Source: an uncultured Eubacterium sp. (GTDB taxonomy: Bacteria; Bacillota; Clostridia; Lachnospirales; Lachnospiraceae). From it: a stretch of DNA of 64,000 nt. This document shows, piece after piece, positions 59,967 to 64,000 of this stretch. Below the pieces are notes generated by a model. It was not told the origin of the DNA and ran no database searches. It saw only the letters and a list, made by a program, of their open reading frames with translations. The stretch lies in contig CAMUHY010000010.1 in assembly GCA_947088865.1 (NCBI GenBank), positions 54,039 to 118,038 on the forward strand, in the 5' to 3' direction. The translations under genes and the position numbers were made by a program. Positions within the stretch are counted from its first letter, which is position 1; each line of letters opens with the position of its first letter.

Positions 59967-61149
59967 ATATCTCATTCATTTCTTTCTTTGCATCTTCATA
60001 CTGCACATGAGTATATGTATTTAGTGTTACGCCTATATCACTATGTCCCATAAGGTATTGTAGTGTTTTAGGGTTCATTCCTGACTTTGCCATATTGCTA
60101 CAAAACGTATGACGGCATACATGAGGGGTTATTTTTGGCATTTGTACCTTGTAAATACTATTGTACTTCTCTCTGATATGCTGAAAGTATTTCTCCCAAT
60201 GCAGGGCAACCATAGGCATATTATTTTTATCAAGATATAAAAAGCCACTTTTACCATCAATCATAGGTTCAACCTTTGGATTTTTCCTTTTTTTGATAAT
60301 CTGCTTAAAACACTCATATATACTATCCGTCATAGGAATTTCTCTTGTTCCACAAATGGTTTTTGTATCTTCAATTACATATTGCATATCCCTTGTACGC
60401 TGTAGCTGATGGTCTATGACTATCTTTCTATTTTTCATATCTAAATCAGATATTGTTAATCCAACAAATTCCGAAATTCTTAATCCTGTTTTAAAAAGAA
60501 TATAAATACCCTCATAATATTTACAAAAATGCTTATCATTCTTGATAAATTCCAAAAACTGCTGTTCTTGTTTTTGTGTAATAGCTTCTCTTGTTACACT
60601 ATCATTTACAATAATTGTCGCAAGCTGAAATTCAAAAGGATTTTTTAGAAGAAAATCATCATCAACAGCCATTTGGAACGCTGGTTTTACTACACCGCGA
60701 ATTGCATGAATTGTACTATATCCTCTGCCATCTGATTGTAATTTAATCAACCATGCTTTTGCATCAGATAATTTCACTTTATTAATCTGTTTCACTCCAA
60801 ATTCTTCCTTTTTAATAATGTTAATAACGAAATTATAGTTCGCTTGTGTATTATGTCGTACCCCTGCCTTTTGGGATATGTACTTTTCAACAAGTTCTAA
60901 AACTGTCATATTCCCACTACAAGGGATAATTCCACTGTTCAAATCTGCCGTTATCTGCTTTTCTTTCTCTCTAAGAGACAACCCTTTTCGTTTTCCACTA
61001 GGCGTTTTATCAGAGGGCAGCAGTTTCCAACTGTAAACGGACTTTCGATTTCCTAAAACATCTGTATACTGATATGTATATCTTCCATCTGCCCTTTGGC
61101 TTTCTCCATCGTTTAATACACGACCTTTATTGTCCTTTCTTCGTACCAT
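59932..61149 (-). CDS. int: Tyrosine-type site-specific integrase (Tn916-family-like)
   Basis: 405 aa. Arm-binding N-terminus (RKDNKGRVLNDGESQRADGRYTYQYTD), core-binding domain, and catalytic domain with KTGLRISEFVG (Arg), HVCRHTFC (His-X2-Arg), and YLMGHSDIGVTLNTYTHV (His then Tyr). Layout is as in Tn916-type integrases. It integrates and excises the element whose left end is in the window. AAAGGAG before the ATG. The direction is toward the element end, which is usual. The att core is not identifiable. Confidence 0.93.
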   Translation of the reverse strand: MVRRKDNKGRVLNDGESQRADGRYTYQYTDVLGNRKSVYSWKLLPSDKTPSGKRKGLSLREKEKQITADLNSGIIPCSGNMTVLELVEKYISQKAGVRHNTQANYNFVINIIKKEEFGVKQINKVKLSDAKAWLIKLQSDGRGYSTIHAIRGVVKPAFQMAVDDDFLLKNPFEFQLATIIVNDSVTREAITQKQEQQFLEFIKNDKHFCKYYEGIYILFKTGLRISEFVGLTISDLDMKNRKIVIDHQLQRTRDMQYVIEDTKTICGTREIPMTDSIYECFKQIIKKRKNPKVEPMIDGKSGFLYLDKNNMPMVALHWEKYFQHIREKYNSIYKVQMPKITPHVCRHTFCSNMAKSGMNPKTLQYLMGHSDIGVTLNTYTHVQYEDAKKEMNEIFEVKSKQKSVI

Positions 61150-61253
61150 AGTAACTCCTTTCTAAATGAAAAGAGCGTTGCAAGTGACATAAATATACCA
61201 CAAACACCGCTCTTTTTCAACTTTCACAATAAATTATGATAAGTTATGACAAT

Positions 61254-61457
61254 TTATATTGCGTCCACTCTCTCTAAATATTTTTCAAACGGTTTCCGTT
61301 TAATCATAGTCTTTGTACCATTTTTAAGGATAAAATCATATTCACCCTCCCGCAATCTTCCTCTAAGCGTTGTCTCACTAATACCGCTGTATGCTGCTGC
61401 CTCTCCCACTGTTAGTAAAATCTTATCTTTTATTTCAACTTTTGGTACTTTTTTCAT
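61254..61457 (-). CDS. xis: Excisionase-like helix-turn-helix protein
   Basis: 67 aa. LLTVGEAAAYSGISETTLRGRLREGEYDFILKNGTKTMIKRKPFEKYLE is a MerR/Xis-type winged helix. Position directly upstream of int (104 bases) and size match Tn916-type Xis, which directs excision. AAAGGA is present but far (about 13 bases) from the ATG. Confidence 0.8.
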   Translation of the reverse strand: MKKVPKVEIKDKILLTVGEAAAYSGISETTLRGRLREGEYDFILKNGTKTMIKRKPFEKYLERVDAI

Positions 61458-61482
61458 GTTTATATAATGTTCCTTTCTAAAC

Positions 61483-61716
61483 CTAATTTTTTACTTCCTG
61501 TTTACAGATAAAATCCATATTTATTAATCTATATTGTGATGAATAATCATACTTTCTGATAATAATACCTTCTTCCACCAATTTATTCATATGCACATGA
61601 ACAGTTGATTTTGTCCTATTAACACCTTCTGCAATTTCATCATAGCTTGGATAAAATTGAGTTTTCTTATAGTAATCAACAATAAAGTTAATGATACTTT
61701 CTTTAATTGATGTCAT
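61483..61716 (-). CDS. Small winged-helix DNA-binding protein (LexA-N-like)
   Basis: 77 aa. IKESIINFIVDYYKKTQFYPSYDEIAEGVNRTKSTVHVHMNKLVEEGIIIRK resembles the LexA/MarR-type winged helix. It probably regulates element genes. The ATG at 61716 has AGGTG seven bases upstream; a GTG three codons earlier is possible. Ends 25 bases before the excisionase-like gene. Confidence 0.75.
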   Translation of the reverse strand: MTSIKESIINFIVDYYKKTQFYPSYDEIAEGVNRTKSTVHVHMNKLVEEGIIIRKYDYSSQYRLINMDFICKQEVKN

Positions 61717-61873
61717 TTTTCTCACCTTCTTTCAAATTTCCTTCTCTATTTCTTTCAACGCCTACTCTGCTTCTGGTCTTGTGAGAAAAACTGTTTTGCA
61801 TACTCTCCATTTCTCACCTAACCACTTCTTTTTAATTGGCATTGTTGGTTTTAGATTGTTCTCCTTATTTTTC

Positions 61874-62251
61874 TTACTTTTTTGATTTTTTTACCTTTAC
61901 ATCAATATGACCAACAATCTTTTCAAATTTTTCAAGTTTCAATCCTGCAACAACCACTCCATCAGCGAGATAATATCCTCTGAAAGTATCATCATCAATA
62001 CATGTAACAACTACTTTATCATGATAACCATTATCTGTTACCACATCTCCGACTTTTATTACTTCTGTAGCCTTATGTATTGCTGGTTTAATTACATTTC
62101 TATATGCTGGTTCTGAAAATACCTTTATAATTTGTTTTGCACCACCTTTTCTTTTAATAACCAGTCCATCATCACAATTATGTAATATCCATCTTGCTAT
62201 AAAACAACCTATTTTATTAATAATTTCCCCTTTAATTATTTTCATTAACAT
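61874..62251 (-). CDS. Hypothetical protein of the mobile element
   Basis: 125 aa, basic. The C-terminal half (VIKVGDVVTDNGYHDKVVVTCIDDDTFRGYYLADGVVV) looks like a small beta-barrel, with a Lys-rich end (VKVKKSKK). No family recognised. GGAGG lies eleven bases before the ATG; a GTG at 62269 in the same frame is possible. In the minus-strand series of element genes. Confidence 0.6.
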   Translation of the reverse strand: MLMKIIKGEIINKIGCFIARWILHNCDDGLVIKRKGGAKQIIKVFSEPAYRNVIKPAIHKATEVIKVGDVVTDNGYHDKVVVTCIDDDTFRGYYLADGVVVAGLKLEKFEKIVGHIDVKVKKSKK

Positions 62252-62394
62252 TCTTTTCCATTCCTCCACTGATTTACTCCATATTGGTCTACATTTTATT
62301 TACTTTTAATTGTTATTATTTTTTATGTTTATATTGTAGGGTTCTGGCAACCTAGCCTCGCACGTAATTCCATTCCAATTTAACCTCAATCCTC

Positions 62395-62604
62395 TTAGCT
62401 TCTTTTGTATATTTGTATTGTTCCATCTGCCATTTTTACGCTTATTGAAGTTGGATAACCTTTCATATTCTGTGCAAGACTAATATACTTTGCTTCAATA
62501 ATTTCTAATGGTTTACAATGGTTCTTCTCACAATCAATAGCTTTTTGTCTTTCGTTATATTCTGTGTTGCAAATTTCACAAATGTAATGTTTTACCTCTT
62601 TCAA
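62395..62604 (-). CDS. Small zinc-finger-like protein
   Basis: 69 aa starting at a TTG with GGAGG eight bases upstream. YICEICNTEY...CEKNHCK (Cys-X2-Cys, later Cys-X3-His-Cys) could bind one zinc. The rest is a short beta-type tail (ISVKMADGTIQIYK). Probably a phage/ICE accessory protein; function unknown. Confidence 0.65.
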   Translation of the reverse strand: MKEVKHYICEICNTEYNERQKAIDCEKNHCKPLEIIEAKYISLAQNMKGYPTSISVKMADGTIQIYKRS

Positions 62605-62643
62605 ACTTCTTTCCTCCTCTGTTATTTTTACAAGTTATAAGAT

Positions 62644-63318
62644 TCAGACAATGGTTACTCCATTCTTAATGCTTATAATTTTCTTTTGGAAATACCTCTT
62701 CAATATCCACAAATCCATCAAATCAATACATATAGCATGTGATTGCATAGCTGCATGAAAATGACGACAATCTTCAAATATGCCATCTCCAAAAATTTCT
62801 ATCAACTTGTCCATAAACTCTTTAACCCAAAGATAATCAACCCAAACAACAAATTGTACATCATTTATCCAGCCAAATTCAGATACATAAGGAAAACCAC
62901 AATTAGCCCTCTCTATAATCAATTTGTAAAGTTCAAGTTCACAATTCTTCTCTGCCTTTCTTTCAATTCCTTTCTCTTCATTTTCATTTAAAATAGGTTT
63001 ATTACTCCTCTGCCTTTCCATTGCCTCCCGACATTCATTGACCGTTCCGATTGCTCGGTACTGATGGATTTCGCTTTCGACTTCATTCAATACGGTTTCT
63101 TTGATATATTTTGCAATATTTCTGGTACATCCTTCTCCGTCTTTTATTTCACACGGATTATCTCTGCATACCTTGCAAAATCCACAACCGCTACCGTTTA
63201 GTAAAAGCCATGCGATTTGTTCAATTTTTCCTTTTGGCATACCTTTGTCTTTTAAACGCAGATATGGTGTTAATCCATCTTCCCCGTCTAACCAAATTTT
63301 CTTTTCATTCTCCGTCAT
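62644..63318 (-). CDS. Hypothetical cysteine-rich protein
   Basis: 224 aa. N-terminal cluster CGFCKVCRDNPCEIKDGEGCTRN (residues ~45-70) with five Cys; the C-terminal half is Trp/Phe/Glu-rich (FGWINDVQFVVWVDYLWVKEFMDKLIEIFGDG). No family recognised. GGAGG eight bases before the ATG. It lies 84 bases before the next gene upstream, in the same orientation. Confidence 0.6.
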   Translation of the reverse strand: MTENEKKIWLDGEDGLTPYLRLKDKGMPKGKIEQIAWLLLNGSGCGFCKVCRDNPCEIKDGEGCTRNIAKYIKETVLNEVESEIHQYRAIGTVNECREAMERQRSNKPILNENEEKGIERKAEKNCELELYKLIIERANCGFPYVSEFGWINDVQFVVWVDYLWVKEFMDKLIEIFGDGIFEDCRHFHAAMQSHAICIDLMDLWILKRYFQKKIISIKNGVTIV

Positions 63319-63401
63319 TCCAAAACCTCCAATCTTTCTAATCTTTTAAGTCAATTTCTTTCTTCATCTACAACACCTACACTTTCATTTATTTTAAATA
63401 C

Positions 63402-63932
63402 CTACATAATACTTTTATATTTACGTGTTCTTTTTCCCTTTTCTTGTTTTTCTTTTAATTTCTTATAGGCTTTATTAAGCGCATTTTCCAATCTTTTTAA
63501 TTCTTCCTCCATATTATTTATGTTCACTCCTTCAAAACATCCAAGCATTTCATTTATCATATTCCCCTTCAAAGACATGGATTGTGTAAAAGCAATACGT
63601 TTTTTATATAAAATAAGTTCTTCTCTCGCTTTCTCAACTTTCATTATTTCAGAAGCACAATACTGTTCCAAATATTCACGCCTTTTCTCTGCTTGTATTT
63701 TTTCTTGTTTCTTTTTCTTTTCCTTTTTTAGTTTCCTATAAGAATAACTCATTTGTTTTGCTTGTTTATTATAATAACTCTCTATCCACTGGTCTAAATC
63801 AGTATCATCATCAAAATCACAACATGGTGGTTCAATCGGAGTTCCACTTGGTGAAGATGTCCAATAACCTGTACATATTTCTTCTTTCTTCAATGGACAT
63901 TGTTCACAATCATCAATTTCTGAATATTTCAT
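63402..63932 (-). CDS. Hypothetical coiled-coil protein with N-terminal cysteines
   Basis: 176 aa. CEQCPLKKEEICTGYW and EPPCCDFDDDTDLDQW at the N-terminus could bind metal; residues ~60-176 are a long Lys/Glu-rich helix. Unknown family; similar small proteins occur in phages and conjugative elements. AGGG before the ATG. The last gene seen before the right edge. Confidence 0.6.
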   Translation of the reverse strand: MKYSEIDDCEQCPLKKEEICTGYWTSSPSGTPIEPPCCDFDDDTDLDQWIESYYNKQAKQMSYSYRKLKKEKKKKQEKIQAEKRREYLEQYCASEIMKVEKAREELILYKKRIAFTQSMSLKGNMINEMLGCFEGVNINNMEEELKRLENALNKAYKKLKEKQEKGKRTRKYKSIM

Positions 63933-64000
63933 TTTCTTACCCTATTTTTTCATCAACTTACCTTTCTTTTTTGCTTCTTTTCTTTTTCTTTATTCGTAGC

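Noticed and set aside
1-64000. tRNA, rRNA or CRISPR array
   Set aside because: No cloverleaf, rRNA core or regularly spaced repeats could be found; the repeats seen are palindromes or short direct pairs.

Overview
The window looks like chromosomal DNA of a motile, anaerobic, low-GC Gram-positive bacterium, most likely of the class Clostridia and close to the Lachnospiraceae. The evidence is the strongly AT-rich base composition, AGGAGG-type ribosome binding sites, a Bacillus/Clostridium-style flagellar gene order (comFC, yvyF, flgM, flgN, flgK, flgL, fliW, csrA, flaG, fliD, fliS, flagellins; mbl followed by two rod genes), a SAM-I riboswitch in front of metK, and a VQTGD-type cell-wall sorting signal. 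The species cannot be fixed from the sequence alone.

Layout. (1) 95-9150, minus strand: a surface operon with a membrane-anchored protein, two related secreted proteins, an ABC transporter, a COG5610-like HAD protein and a glycosyltransferase. It is preceded by a consensus-like sigma-D (flagellar sigma) promoter that sits directly beside a run of nine G. (2) 9322-19156, minus strand: a glycan operon with LicD, NDP-hexose 2,3-dehydratase, Gfo/Idh/MocA reductase, SDR, GT4, FkbM methyltransferase, GT2 and a second HAD protein, also with a sigma-D-like site upstream. (3) 19500-29265: a second LicD, a PPP-type phosphoesterase, a sulfite/nitrite reductase-like protein (plus strand), a large wall-anchored beta-helix protein and a Fic protein. 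The region then passes into the cassette 27508-32635, which holds GT2, LicD, a TagD-like cytidylyltransferase fused to an oxidoreductase, and a paralogous oxidoreductase fused to a GDPD-type phosphodiesterase. (4) 32751-52626: flagellin, filament, hook-junction, regulatory and rod genes together with comFC, recD2 and mbl. (5) 53105-59744: metK with its riboswitch, an acetyltransferase, a ThrH-like phosphatase with a pyridoxal kinase, an HD-GYP response regulator, a small ribbon-helix-helix protein and a low-molecular-weight tyrosine phosphatase. (6) 59932 to the right edge: the left end of an integrated mobile element (tyrosine integrase, excisionase-like protein, winged-helix protein, unknown proteins).

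How it may work together. The flagellin genes lie beside two sets of glycan genes, and sigma-D-like promoters (TAAG/TAAA, 15-16 bp, CCGATAT) occur in front of both flagellins, flaG-fliD-fliS, flgM and the flhO-like gene. They also occur in front of the two surface/glycan operons. I infer that this cell co-expresses its filament with a glycan or surface-decoration pathway. That pathway probably makes a 2,6-dideoxyhexose and attaches a phospho-polyol from a CDP-activated donor. The fused cytidylyltransferase-reductase and reductase-phosphodiesterase pair is the most unusual feature of the window. No tRNA, rRNA or CRISPR array was seen.
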